NCBI GenBank assembly: GCA_934202965.1
Contig: CAKPYN010000002.1
Span: 1-64,000, forward strand
Origin: an uncultured Megasphaera sp.
Lineage (GTDB): Bacteria; Bacillota; Negativicutes; Veillonellales; Megasphaeraceae
DNA: 64,000 nt
Reading direction: 5' to 3'
The notes below the pieces were generated by a model, which was not told where the DNA came from, made no database searches, and saw only the letters and a list, made by a program, of their open reading frames with translations. A program made the translations under genes and the position numbers. This document shows positions 17,798 to 26,771 of this stretch, in pieces (within the stretch, counting starts at the first letter, position 1; each line of letters opens with the position of its first letter).

Positions 17798-18826
17798 TTA
17801 GTGTTTGCTATTGTAATCGTTCATCGTAGCAATGAGGTTGAGAACTTTGTTGGAGTAACCAATTTCATTGTCGTACCAAGAAACAACTTTTACGAATGTA
17901 TCTGTAAGAGCGATACCTGCTTTAGCATCAAAAATAGAAGTGAGCGGGCAGCCGAGGAAATCGGAGGATACAACAGCATCTTCTGTGTAACCGAGGATAC
18001 CTTTGAGTTCGCCTTCAGAAGCTTTTTTCATAGCTGCGCAAATTTCTTCGTACGTAGCCGGTTTAGCGAGGTTTACAGTGAGGTCAACAACAGAAACATC
18101 AAGCGTCGGTACACGCATGGACATACCTGTCAATTTGCCGTTCAATTCCGGAATAACTTTGCCTACAGCTTTAGCTGCGCCAGTAGAAGACGGAATGATG
18201 TTGCCAGCTGCTGCACGGCCGCCGCGCCAATCTTTCATGGACGGGCCATCAACTGTTTTCTGTGTAGCTGTTGTGGAATGAACTGTTGTCATGAGGCCTT
18301 CTTTGATGCCAAATGCATCGTTGAGGACTTTAGCAATCGGAGCCAAGCAGTTTGTTGTGCAGGATGCGTTGGAAACGATTGTCTGACCTTTATATGTATC
18401 GGTGTTAACGCCGCAAACGAACATGTCTGCCTGACGGCCATCTTCACCCTGTTTGGAAGGAGCGGAAAGTACTACGTATTTAGCGCCGGCCTGTAAATGT
18501 TTTTCAGCAAGATCCATGGTGAGGAAACGGCCCGTGGATTCAACAACATATTCAGCACCAACTTCGTTCCATTTGAGGTTAGCCGGATCTTTTTCAGCCG
18601 TTACGCGGATTGCTTTGCCATTGACGATAAGCTGGCTTTTTTCAACATCAGCTTCAATGGTACCTTCAAAATGGCCATGCATGGTATCATATTTGAGCAT
18701 ATAAGCCATGTAATCAACGGGGCACAAATCGTTGATGCCTACAATTTCAATGTCATCGCGAGTCTGTGCTGCACGGAAAACAAAACGACCAATACGACCA
18801 AAACCATTAATACCAACTTTAATCAT
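17798..18826 (-). CDS. gapA: glyceraldehyde-3-phosphate dehydrogenase, GapA of the enterobacterial type (gap3)
   Basis: A 342-residue GAPDH much closer to E. coli/Bacteroides GapA than to its two neighbours: VGINGFGRIGR, AYMLKYDTMHG, SNASCTTNCLAP, MTTVHSTTATQKTVDGPS and DWRGGRAAA are all of that subtype. Asp33 (GINDL) and the DGPS loop point to NAD. It stands as a single gene with its own promoter and terminator and a restricted, repetitive codon choice typical of a highly expressed gene, so it is probably the main glycolytic enzyme. The subtype suggests acquisition from a distant lineage, though it may be an old event. Confidence 0.97.
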   Translation of the reverse strand: MIKVGINGFGRIGRFVFRAAQTRDDIEIVGINDLCPVDYMAYMLKYDTMHGHFEGTIEADVEKSQLIVNGKAIRVTAEKDPANLKWNEVGAEYVVESTGRFLTMDLAEKHLQAGAKYVVLSAPSKQGEDGRQADMFVCGVNTDTYKGQTIVSNASCTTNCLAPIAKVLNDAFGIKEGLMTTVHSTTATQKTVDGPSMKDWRGGRAAAGNIIPSSTGAAKAVGKVIPELNGKLTGMSMRVPTLDVSVVDLTVNLAKPATYEEICAAMKKASEGELKGILGYTEDAVVSSDFLGCPLTSIFDAKAGIALTDTFVKVVSWYDNEIGYSNKVLNLIATMNDYNSKH

Positions 18827-18900
18827 TGTCGATACACTCCTTTGTTTACAAAACCCAATTATTCAAATACTTAATTATCGTTTACTTGTCTTGCACGTTT

Positions 18901-18929
18901 AGTATGCCACATCGGGTACGTTTTTGCAA
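18901..18929 (-). promoter_or_regulatory. Promoter of gap3
   Basis: TTGCAA (18929-18924) and CATACT (18906-18901) with a 17-bp spacer on the minus strand, about 75 bases before the ATG. Confidence 0.65.
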
Positions 18930-18960
18930 TGCTAGGGACTTTTTATGTCCCATTTCGTAT

Positions 18961-18997
18961 AAAAAACATGCCATTCCCCTATTGGAGACGGCATGTT
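18961..18997 (-). terminator. Terminator of the ydcF-like gene
   Basis: Stem ACATGCC / GGCATGT followed by TTTTTT on the minus strand. The 5' arm overlaps the last codons of the gene. Confidence 0.75.
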
Positions 18998-19740
18998 GCT
19001 GCGATAAGTCCCACATATTCTTTAATAGCCAAGCAGGAATGATATAAAATATATGCCTGCGGTACAACAGAATAGGCAGACCAATGAAACGAATCACTTG
19101 CCCGATAATCACAAGGATAGGGCGTAAAATCCATGGCGTCTCTAGCAAAAAAACGTACAGCCCTTGGCATATGAAACGCACTTGTTACCACAATGGGATG
19201 ATTCCAATTATTTTTTCGACAAATCTTTTTGGTAAATGCTGCATTTTCTGCGGTATTTCTGCTTTTATCATCTATATAAATCATCGAAGCCGGCACATCC
19301 AACGATAATAGCAGTCTTTTTTCTATTTCGGCTTCATTAGCGTCGCCATCCAACAAGGCCCCGCCGGATAAAATAATCGGAATCTGCATTGCTTTTTGAA
19401 GCCGCAAGGCCGTCAAAAACCGGTTGGCTGCCGCTTCTCCGACTTGTCCTGTACCATCAAAATCCGGCACGCCGGCTCTGGCACCGCCGCCAAGCAGGAC
19501 AATCACATCTCCCTGTACTTCCTGTGCCGTCGGCTGTGCGCATTGCCGTTCCAACGGCCATAACAACGCGTCTCCCACAGGTTCTATCGACAAAGCATAC
19601 AAAATGACCGTAACCGCCAAAAGCCCTTTACGTCCCGGACTGTGATGGCGAAACATATAAATAAGAACGGCAATCAGGGCGGCTAAAATACCACCTAATG
19701 GCAGAATCCATAAATATATCCATTTAACTATATATAACAT
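18979..19740 (-). CDS. YdcF/DUF218 family envelope protein
   Basis: About 253 residues. Two N-terminal membrane helices (residues about 5-55) are followed by the DUF218 domain: VIVLLGGGARAGVPD, the acidic and polar motif AANRFLTALRLQ, ILSGGALLDGDANEAE, DKSRNTAENAAFTKKI and VVTSAFHMPRAVRFF. Relatives include ElyC and SanA, which affect envelope integrity; the biochemical activity is not established. Start chosen at ATG 19740, preceded by AAGG at 9 bases; a longer frame from 19848 would run into the spacer toward ssrA. Confidence 0.88.
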   Translation of the reverse strand: MLYIVKWIYLWILPLGGILAALIAVLIYMFRHHSPGRKGLLAVTVILYALSIEPVGDALLWPLERQCAQPTAQEVQGDVIVLLGGGARAGVPDFDGTGQVGEAAANRFLTALRLQKAMQIPIILSGGALLDGDANEAEIEKRLLLSLDVPASMIYIDDKSRNTAENAAFTKKICRKNNWNHPIVVTSAFHMPRAVRFFARDAMDFTPYPCDYRASDSFHWSAYSVVPQAYILYHSCLAIKEYVGLIAATCRLQ

Positions 19741-19883
19741 ATAATCATGCCTTCTTTCGGTTTGGCAATGTCTTTTATTTCTTGATACGGCCCTATTATA
19801 GCACACTACTACAGATACAATATATAGTCGCATCTTATTATTTTTCATATTTTATTAACTATTTTTCATCTGTCCCTTACGTA

Positions 19884-19910
19884 TTGTCCAAAGATATGCT
19901 ATACTATAAT
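19884..19910 (+). promoter_or_regulatory. Promoter of ssrA
   Basis: TTGTCC and a perfect TATAAT (19905-19910), with a short 15-bp spacer, end eight bases before the mature tmRNA 5' end. Confidence 0.55.
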
Positions 19911-19917
19911 AATCCAT

Positions 19918-20270
19918 GGGGATGTAAAGGTTTCGACGTGGATGGTTGTATCATGAATAGCGAGTCGGGGTTTCATCAGCCCGTAAAACGGTGAACCTTT
20001 AAATTAAACGCAAAAGAAGAAAATTTTGCTTTAGCTGCCTAAGGGCGGCTAACGTCTCTTTCTGCTAATCCTGCGGGCAGATTGTAGACGTCACTTAGCG
20101 GGATACCCTGCAGCCACTGCTTGAAAGCTGCAGCGGGAAACTCACAAGCTGGAACAGTGTAGTTTGTCCTTGTACGATAGCTGTTCGAGACAACAAACAA
20201 TGGACTGCGCTCGGAGAAGTTCATGGGGCTGCATTTGCGGACAGGAGTTCGACTCTCCTCATCTCCACCA
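19918..20270 (+). ncRNA. ssrA: tmRNA (transfer-messenger RNA)
   Basis: Rescues stalled ribosomes and tags their products for proteolysis. The 5' end GGGGATGTAAAGGTTTCGAC and the 3' end CATCTCCACCA pair as a seven-base-pair acceptor stem with encoded CCA; GGAGTTCGACTCTCC is the T arm. The tag-coding stretch reads N-A-K-E-E-N-F-A-L-A-A and stop (about 20006-20041), with the usual ALAA end recognised by ClpXP. Between them lie GC-rich pseudoknot segments. It is expected to work with SmpB, whose gene is not here. Any minus-strand frame across it is spurious. Confidence 0.97.
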
Positions 20271-20280
20271 TACTCCATAT

Positions 20281-20318
20281 AAAAAATAGCTGCTACTATA
20301 CTAGCAGCTATTTTTTTA
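20281..20318 (+). terminator. Terminator of ssrA
   Basis: Stem ATAGCTGCTA / TAGCAGCTAT with a six-base loop and TTTTTTT. Confidence 0.93.
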
Positions 20319-20468
20319 TGCACAACGTTTTCCTTAAAACTGCGTAATAAAACAGTTACCGCATGCATCCCTGCTGTATTTACCTATACAACACACCATC
20401 TTTACTTTTTTATTACATCACTCCGTTATCGTATAGGTAATATATTTGAGTTAGAGGTGAAACTATAC

Positions 20469-21816
20469 ATGAATACACATTGGAAACGTTGGATATTACT
20501 AGGACTTATGACTGCTTCTTTCGGCATTATTGCCAGTAACGCAAATGATGTACAAGTACAATCATACATCGTTCATGCTGATTCTTACCAGATTCCTTAC
20601 AAAGGAAAGGAAAAGGAATTTCATCACAAGATTAATCCCGGATATGGGTCCGCACTCGTTTTCAAAGATATGAAACGCGACGGTACGATAGAATTCTACG
20701 GTATTACGGACCGCGGGCCTAACGGCGATATTCCTACCTATCTAAAAGATGGTCAAAAAAAGTCAGGTAAATTCTTTCCTACACCGGAATTCCCCCCCCC
20801 CCAGTATTGGCGTCATCACCGTTTCTCCAGCACAAAAACGCGCAGACATTACCCAATCCATTCCGCTTAACGTACAGGGCAAACCCATTACGGGCAAACC
20901 GCTTCCAGATGGTCTGACAGGTTCGACCAATGAGCTGGCTTTAAATTTTTCTATGAAAAATCTCGGCACAGACAAAAACGGCCTAGATACAGAAGGACTC
21001 TCGGTGGACGCAGACGGTAATTTTTGGATTAGTGATGAATATGGCCCCTTTATCATAAAAGCCGATAAAAACGGAACAATTCTTGAAAAATACGGCCCCG
21101 GCGCAGGTCTGCCCACGATTTTGACCAGTCGTGTTCCCAACCGCGGCAGTGAAGGCTTAACCATAGATGAAAATGGACACATTTTTGCGCTCATACAAAG
21201 CCCGTTAAATGTAGATGGCAAAACAGCTAAAACAGCCAAATATACACGTATTGTCGAATTCAATCCGGCAACAAAATCGACTACGATGTATGCCTATCCC
21301 GTAGATACGGGGTATAAAAACACCGGTACTGCCAAATTAGGCGATATTACTTCCATCGGTCATAAACAATTTCTGATGATTGAACAAGGCAAGCAACATG
21401 GTCAGATGCAAAATCTGATTTACAAAGTCGATCTTAATGGGGCTACACCTATCCCCAATACCGGAGACCTCGAATATGGCCGCCTCGATGGAAAAATCGT
21501 CCCCGCAAAAAAAGAACTCGTTCTAGACCTGCGTGCCAATGGCTGGAACATTGAAAAAGCAGAAGGACTGGCCCTTCTCCCCGATCGCAAAACAATTGCT
21601 GTCGTCAATGATAACGATTTCGGCATTGATATTAACGTAACTGACAAACAGGTCCAACAAGCTGCTGTTTCTGACTATGCTTATAACAGCAACAAAAACG
21701 TCTTTTTATACAACAAAGATGATTCGATTCACAACATAAAACTAAGTTTAAAAAAGAACGCCCCAACAGAACAAGAAAGCCAAATCTGGTTCTTTACACT
21801 TCCCTATACGTTATAA
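20469..21816 (+). pseudogene. secreted phytase-like esterase-domain protein, frame split at a C11 tract
   Basis: Two overlapping frames make one protein of about 448 residues. The first (20469-20870) has a signal peptide (WKRWILLGLMTASFGIIASNA) and GSALVFKDMKRDG...YGITDRGPNGD. The second frame, from about 20803 to 21816, continues with GLDTEGLSVDADGNFWISDEYGPFI, RVPNRGSEGLTID and EGLALLPDRK, typical of the esterase-like-activity-of-phytase (PF13449) family, a beta-propeller-like secreted domain. The break is exactly at 11 consecutive C (20792-20802). With 10 or 13 C the frame is open throughout. So this is a phase-variable gene in its OFF state, a recent mutation or an assembly error. ATG 20469 follows GAGGTG; the in-frame GTG at 20457 overlaps that site. 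Confidence 0.85.
20792..20802 (+). repeat. Homopolymer C11 tract inside coding sequence
   Basis: Eleven consecutive C in the frame GAA-TTC-CCC..., codons for Pro. It shifts the frame of the phytase-like gene. Long G/C runs are prone to slipped-strand changes in length. Confidence 0.8.
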
Positions 21817-21851
21817 AAACGATACTATATACTCATTGTTACCGATACAAT

Positions 21852-21889
21852 CCCGTTGACTGTTTTACATACTACTAACAGTCAACGGG
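21852..21889. terminator. Stem-loop after the phytase-like gene
   Basis: Thirteen-base-pair perfect stem CCCGTTGACTGTT / AACAGTCAACGGG, followed by ATTTATG. No strong T run, so termination is likely but not certain. Confidence 0.65.
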
Positions 21890-22030
21890 ATTTATGCTAA
21901 AAAACCGAGAATACGTTTCTGCGTTTTTCCTATATTTTACAAAACCATGATAGATACATACTACCTATGCTTGATACAGTAATTATATAAAGTGAACCTT
22001 TATCAATATCATATAAAAGGCGGGATTATC

Positions 22031-23395
22031 ATGGCAAAAACATATGTAATCGACACGAATGTATTAATTCAGGCGCCGTATGCTTTTCATTGCTTTGAAG
22101 AGAATCATTTAGTTCTTCCTCTTGTCGTACTAGAAGAACTGGACGGTCTGAAAAAAGCCGATGGCGAGCGAGGATATAATGCCAGAAAAGCCATTCGGTA
22201 TTTGGAAAAGCTGCGGCTCCAGGGCAATTTGCTGACAGGTGTTTCTCTGCCAAACGGCGGCACGCTGCGCGTTGAGCCCAATTGTGTCGATGTACGCCTT
22301 CCGGAAGACCTACCTGATGACAAAGCAGATAACCGTATTCTCAAAGTTTGCAAAAGTTTGGAAGTATCGTCGCCGGTATTAGTTACGAAAGACCTCGTAT
22401 TACGCCTAAAAGCACAGATGATGTCCATTGAGGCACAGGATTTCAGTACAGAACAGGTCATTCCCGAAGAAGAACAATATACAGGCCGCATCCAATGCTA
22501 TGCCAGCGAAGAAGCCTTTGACCACTTTCTAGAAGACGGTCTCGATGCCGAAACCATCTATCAATGGGATGAACTGGGACACGCCACCCATCCCCTACTA
22601 TTAGAAAATCAATTCGTGCTGATACGAGCTGACCAATCGCTGCGTAAAACCCATTTAGGTCGTGTCAAAGGGAACCGAATCATTCCCTTAGAGTATATTC
22701 GAAATCAGCCTTACGGAATAAAACCGCGCAACGCCGGTCAATATTTTCTCCAAGAAGCCCTGATGAAACCGGCTTCAGAAGCCCCATTAGTTATCGTCAA
22801 GGGGCAGGCCGGTACAGCCAAAACATTTTATTCCTTAGCTGTAGGGCTTGAAAAAATATTTAATCATCCCACAGACGAATACCGCCGCATTCTCATCTGC
22901 CGGCCCAATGCCCAATTTGATACGGATATTGGCTTTCTTCCTGGCGACGAACAAGAAAAAATTTCACCGCTCATGCGTCCCATTATGGACAATTTAGAAC
23001 AATTACTCGATGCGAATGAGGAAGAACGATATACCAATGAAATCGAACTAAAGAGTAAAATTGACGAACTCTTTGACCGAAATATCATCCAAACAGAAGC
23101 ACTGAATTTTATTCGCGGTCGTTCTTTTATCAAAACATATTTAATCATTGATGAAGCACAAAATATGACGCCAAATCAAGCCAAAAGTATTATTACCCGT
23201 GCCGGCAAAGGCACCAAAATTATTTTACTTGGCGACCCAAACCAAATCGACAAACCATTTCTAGATGAACGCACCAATGGACTAAGTTATGCATCGGAAA
23301 AAATGAAAGGAAGCCCTTTGTGCTTCCAGCTTACGATGGCCGCCGATGAATGCGAACGGTCCGAACTGGCACTGGATGCCATCCAACGATTATAA
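22031..23395 (+). CDS. PIN-domain PhoH-type ATPase
   Basis: A 454-residue fusion. An N-terminal PIN domain (residues 1-140, KTYVIDTNVLI, LEELDGLKK, TKDLVLRLKA with the acidic metal-binding residues) is joined to a PhoH ATPase (about 240-450) with Walker A VKGQAGTAKT, Walker B YLIIDEAQN and LLGDPNQID. The same architecture is found in Bacillus YlaK, a predicted RNA-processing or RNA-quality-control enzyme (RNase fold plus helicase-like ATPase); no substrate is firmly established. ATG 22031 is chosen because of the AAGGCGGG site before it. Confidence 0.94.
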   Translation: MAKTYVIDTNVLIQAPYAFHCFEENHLVLPLVVLEELDGLKKADGERGYNARKAIRYLEKLRLQGNLLTGVSLPNGGTLRVEPNCVDVRLPEDLPDDKADNRILKVCKSLEVSSPVLVTKDLVLRLKAQMMSIEAQDFSTEQVIPEEEQYTGRIQCYASEEAFDHFLEDGLDAETIYQWDELGHATHPLLLENQFVLIRADQSLRKTHLGRVKGNRIIPLEYIRNQPYGIKPRNAGQYFLQEALMKPASEAPLVIVKGQAGTAKTFYSLAVGLEKIFNHPTDEYRRILICRPNAQFDTDIGFLPGDEQEKISPLMRPIMDNLEQLLDANEEERYTNEIELKSKIDELFDRNIIQTEALNFIRGRSFIKTYLIIDEAQNMTPNQAKSIITRAGKGTKIILLGDPNQIDKPFLDERTNGLSYASEKMKGSPLCFQLTMAADECERSELALDAIQRL

Positions 23396-23438
23396 CTAGG
23401 ATATCCTGGTTATCTATAGAAAGGAACCAATTATTTTT

Positions 23439-24104
23439 ATGAAAAAATTTACGTATGAAAATATTCTGCACGCAAAAGAACTCAATGTGTATCTTGAACA
23501 AGGAAATAATGTATTGGGCATGCTGGGCTATACGGAACATGCACGAAAACATGCAGCAAAAGTCGCTATCACCGCAGGAAAACTGCTAAAAAAGCTAGGA
23601 TATGATGCACATTGCGTCGAATTAGCCCGTATTGCCGGCTATATGCATGATTTAGGAAATTGCATCAATCGCATAGATCACGCCCATACAGGGGCTCTGA
23701 TGGCTTTTCAATTTCTCCGCAACTGGGGAGCCCCGCCTGATGATATTGCTAGAATCATTACGGCCATTGGCCAGCACGATGAAAACAGCGGTACTGCCGT
23801 TGACCCCATATCGGCTGCGCTGATTTTAGCCGACAAGACCGATGTACGACGTAACCGTGTACGCAATCCTATCCGCGAAACCTTTGATAAACACGATCAA
23901 GTCAATTATGCCGCTCTATCTTCCAAATTAAAAATAGACGTTTCCAAAAAGACCATTACCCTGACGATTGAATTGGATGAAGCGATTTGTTCCATTATGG
24001 ATTATTTCGAAATTTTCCTTCAACGTATGCTCATGTGTAAACGAGCTGCCGAACTCTTGGGACTGCGCTTCAAAATGGTTGCCAACGGCAATAAAATTTG
24101 CTAA
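23439..24104 (+). CDS. HD-domain phosphohydrolase
   Basis: A 221-residue protein with an HD metal-binding fold: NVLGMLGYTEHARKHAAKVA (first His), AGYMHDLGNCINRIDHAHTGA (HD plus later His) and ISAALILADKTDVRRNRVRN (final Asp). Such domains hydrolyse phosphate or nucleotide bonds; the substrate is unknown. The C-terminal 60 residues (IDVSKKTITLTIELDEAICSIMDYFEIF) look like a small regulatory or dimerisation part. It follows the PIN-PhoH gene by 43 bases with its own ribosome-binding site (AAAGGA), so co-transcription is likely. Confidence 0.88.
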   Translation: MKKFTYENILHAKELNVYLEQGNNVLGMLGYTEHARKHAAKVAITAGKLLKKLGYDAHCVELARIAGYMHDLGNCINRIDHAHTGALMAFQFLRNWGAPPDDIARIITAIGQHDENSGTAVDPISAALILADKTDVRRNRVRNPIRETFDKHDQVNYAALSSKLKIDVSKKTITLTIELDEAICSIMDYFEIFLQRMLMCKRAAELLGLRFKMVANGNKIC

Positions 24105-24143
24105 CGAAACCATCGCATCCATACAATACATCCATATAAAACA

Positions 24144-24187
24144 AGGCATGAACTCATGAGCAGCATATCTCATGGATTCATGCCTTT
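24144..24187. terminator. Convergent terminator between the HD gene and dacF
   Basis: Stem AGGCATGAA...TCATGAG with CTCATG...TTCATGCCT, followed by TTTT. It lies between two convergent genes and may serve both. Confidence 0.75.
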
Positions 24188-24242
24188 TCGTATATTTAAA
24201 TAGTACATTGCCTCGTTCAGGGCAATGTATTCCGTATCAATC

Positions 24243-25397
24243 TTACCATCCCAGCATCCAGCTGGCTACACCAACTAAATAAGACGGTACAGAAAATCCC
24301 GCTTCAACAGGCACTGCTTTCATCGGTACGCTGCCTACCGGCTTGCCATCATACTTAATAATAATATGGCCTACTGCATTATCTTGTGTATCCTTGGCAG
24401 AAACCTCTTTAGGAACATCGTATGTCAAACTATAATGAGACATATCTTCACCGTGAATCAAGGGATAGTGAATATCTTGTACCGCTTCTACTTCTGTCTG
24501 ATAGGCCTTACCGTCTTTTACCCAAACCGTATGTTTTGTTTCTTCTTTTTTGGGACCATCGGCTACATTTACGTTGGCAAACCCATAGTCTAGCAACGCT
24601 TGAGCATCCGTAAAACGTCCTTTGGCCGTTGGCGAAGCCATGACAACAACCAAAAGATTAACGTTCCCTCGCTTGGCTTCAGCCGCCAAACAGCCTCCGG
24701 ATTCGCTAGTCCATCCCGTCTTGATGCCGATTGCTCCGGGATAAGAACCTAATAACTCATTCGTATTCATAACATTCAATGTTTTTCCGGCAGGCTGCAG
24801 CCAATGGACGATCCCATTTCTGCGAGCTACCATGGTACGGAACATTTTATTTTCCATGGCATAGCGAGCCAGTTTCATCATGTCCCGCGCCGTCGAATAA
24901 TGGGTAGGTACCGTCAGCCCATTAGGATTCTCAAAATGTGTATGTTCCATGCCCAATTCTTTAGCCCGCTCATTCATGCGCTTGGCAAAATTCGGTACAC
25001 TGCCGTCTATACGTTCTGCCAGAGCTACAGCAGCCCCATTATCAGAAACCATAAGCATACCGCCTATCAATTCATCGCGTGTAAACATATCTCCGGGAAG
25101 GATACCCAAAGGGCAATCTTCCGTATACGCTGCATTCTTTGAAATCGGTACGTTGGTATTGGGCGATAACTGTTCTAATGCCAATATGGCGGTCATGATT
25201 TTAGTCATGCTGGCCGGATATTTGATAACATCGGCATCTTTTTCCAAAATCACGCGTCCCGTTGACGCTTCTACGAGAATATATGACTGCGCTGTTACAG
25301 CCAGCGCAGGTACAGCTGTTGCCGCCGCTTCCGAAAACGACACCATACCCAGACAAAAAAGCAAACTCCCTATAAACCATTTCTTCACCTTTTTCAC
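24243..25397 (-). CDS. dacF: D-alanyl-D-alanine carboxypeptidase (penicillin-binding protein 5 family)
   Basis: A 384-residue serine peptidase that trims the terminal D-Ala of peptidoglycan stem peptides outside the membrane. It has a signal peptide (KKWFIGSLLFCLGMVSFSEA), the S63-x-x-K66 motif in YPASMTKIMTA, S-D-N in MVSDNGAAVAL and the KTG box in GIKTGWTSESGG, followed by the PBP5-type beta-rich C-terminal domain and an amphipathic tail (VPSYLVGVASWMLGW) that would anchor it to the membrane. The specific symbol is by family similarity; dacA/dacB/dacF cannot be told apart safely. Confidence 0.93.
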   Translation of the reverse strand: MKKVKKWFIGSLLFCLGMVSFSEAAATAVPALAVTAQSYILVEASTGRVILEKDADVIKYPASMTKIMTAILALEQLSPNTNVPISKNAAYTEDCPLGILPGDMFTRDELIGGMLMVSDNGAAVALAERIDGSVPNFAKRMNERAKELGMEHTHFENPNGLTVPTHYSTARDMMKLARYAMENKMFRTMVARRNGIVHWLQPAGKTLNVMNTNELLGSYPGAIGIKTGWTSESGGCLAAEAKRGNVNLLVVVMASPTAKGRFTDAQALLDYGFANVNVADGPKKEETKHTVWVKDGKAYQTEVEAVQDIHYPLIHGEDMSHYSLTYDVPKEVSAKDTQDNAVGHIIIKYDGKPVGSVPMKAVPVEAGFSVPSYLVGVASWMLGW

Positions 25398-25517
25398 TGT
25401 ATTCTCTCTCCCTTATACTAAGATAAGTCTACACTATAAAAGCTGTCTTATTATAGCATATTTTACACTATTTGAAACGTTCACATACGCCTCATTTGCA
25501 GGAGATACATCCACTGT

Positions 25518-25865
25518 TTAGTATTTTCTTCGATTTCTTTCCATCTGTTGGTAATAGTCCTCTTTATCTGCATACATTCTCTGATCCCCCAGTCGTTCAA
25601 TATCATTCATTGATGTCCAATTCACATCTTGACTATAGACATATCCACACGCCACATGGAGATGCGATACCAATTGCCCTGTCCATTTATTCATGGTTTC
25701 TTCAAAATCCCGCTGAATATACTTCAGGCGTTTTTTATCCACCATCAAAACAGCTGCAAATTCATCGCCACCCATGCGATATACTTTACCACAGCTGCCA
25801 AAACATTGTTTCATACAAAAAGCAGTCCCTTTCAGCAGTTCATCACCAGTTTCAAGCTCGATGGT
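25518..25865 (-). pseudogene. GGDEF diguanylate cyclase gene, 5'-truncated by IS
   Basis: Only the C-terminal ~115 residues of a GGDEF domain remain: GDELLKGTAFCMKQCFG, the active-site loop RMGGDEFAAVL, and CGYVYSQD...RADQRMY-like GDQRMYADKEDYYQQM. The N-terminal strand and all upstream sensory parts are missing because the frame enters IS3-like DNA at 25866. No other half is found on the far side of the IS remnants, so a deletion or rearrangement followed the insertion. The remnant has no proper start and is unlikely to be functional. Confidence 0.75.
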
Positions 25866-26771
25866 TGAGCTGACCCCCAATTGTTAGATCAAAAATCTAA
25901 CAATTAGAGATCAGCTTTTTTTATGGTAAAATAACAGTTATGAATTTAAGAAAAAATAGTGTTAGAATATTCGAACACTTCCAAGGGCTATGGCTCCATG
26001 TTATGCAAATATGTAATGTCGGGCAGCTACCAACTAAGAAAGTGTGTTGCTACTTACCGAACGTGGGGAGATAATGGATTGAAAAGATCTCGCTCTCGAA
26101 AGATTTACTCTTTCAAAGAGATGATTTCTGTAGTTGAGTCTTATTTGACAAGCGAAATCTCATATCAGAAACTAGCACTTCAAGTGGGAATCAACAATCC
26201 GGCGTTGCTTGCCAGATGAGTCTATGAATATAAAACAGCTGGTTCGGATGCATTACGGTCGCATAGGAAAGGCAGGAAAAAGTTGAATACAACGAAATCA
26301 GGAAACAATGGAATTCAAGATGTTCAAAATACAGAAATTGACACCCGTGTGGAACAACACGTCAAGGAATTATAAGATGAACTTCTCAAACCCCGGATAA
26401 AAAATGCATTTTTAAAAGAAATGAGGAGACTGCGTTTAGAGGATGAAGCAAAAATGAGAGAGTTGTAAAAATCATCGGCAGTCTCCGAGAACAATTCAAA
26501 CTAAAAGACCTTCTCTCTTATGCTAACATGCCAAAAGCAACCTATATGTACTGGCAAAAAATGCGCAGGACGCAAAAATCCGGACAAAGAATTAGAGAAT
26601 AAAATACAGGAAATCCGCCACCAACATAAAGACTATGGATATCGGCGCATGACGGGTGAGCTAAAGAATCAGGGATTTTGCGTAAACAAGAAGAAAGTAC
26701 AGCGTATCATGCAAAATCTAAAGCTTCAAGCAACAGTCTTTACCATACGGTCGGAACCATTGCGCTCAATA
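25866..26771 (+). mobile_element. IS3-family (IS150-like) element, degenerate remnant
   Basis: The left end TGAGCTGACCCCCAATTGTT at 25866 has the TG...CCCC form of IS3-family ends and is followed by a palindrome (AATTGTTAGAT / ATCTAACAATT, 25880-25906). OrfA is broken by frameshifts; recognisable pieces include LKRSRSRKIYSFKEMISVVESYL and SYQKLALQVGINNPAL (about 26080-26216). OrfB keeps KATYMYWQKM, then NPDKELENKIQEIRHQHKDYGYRRMTGEL (about 26575-26660), NKKKVQRIMQNL and, in another frame, HTVGTIALNR, where the catalytic core should start. The DDE core and the right end are missing. Nothing here can transpose by itself. Confidence 0.8.

Noticed and set aside
17783..18496. Plus-strand frame of 237 codons opposite gap3
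   Set aside because: It is antisense to an intact, highly biased GAPDH gene. Strong codon bias often leaves long open frames on the other strand. The product is cysteine-rich and low in any known pattern.
20039..20368. Minus-strand frame over the tmRNA region
   Set aside because: It overlaps the tmRNA 3' half and its terminator, which fully explain the sequence.
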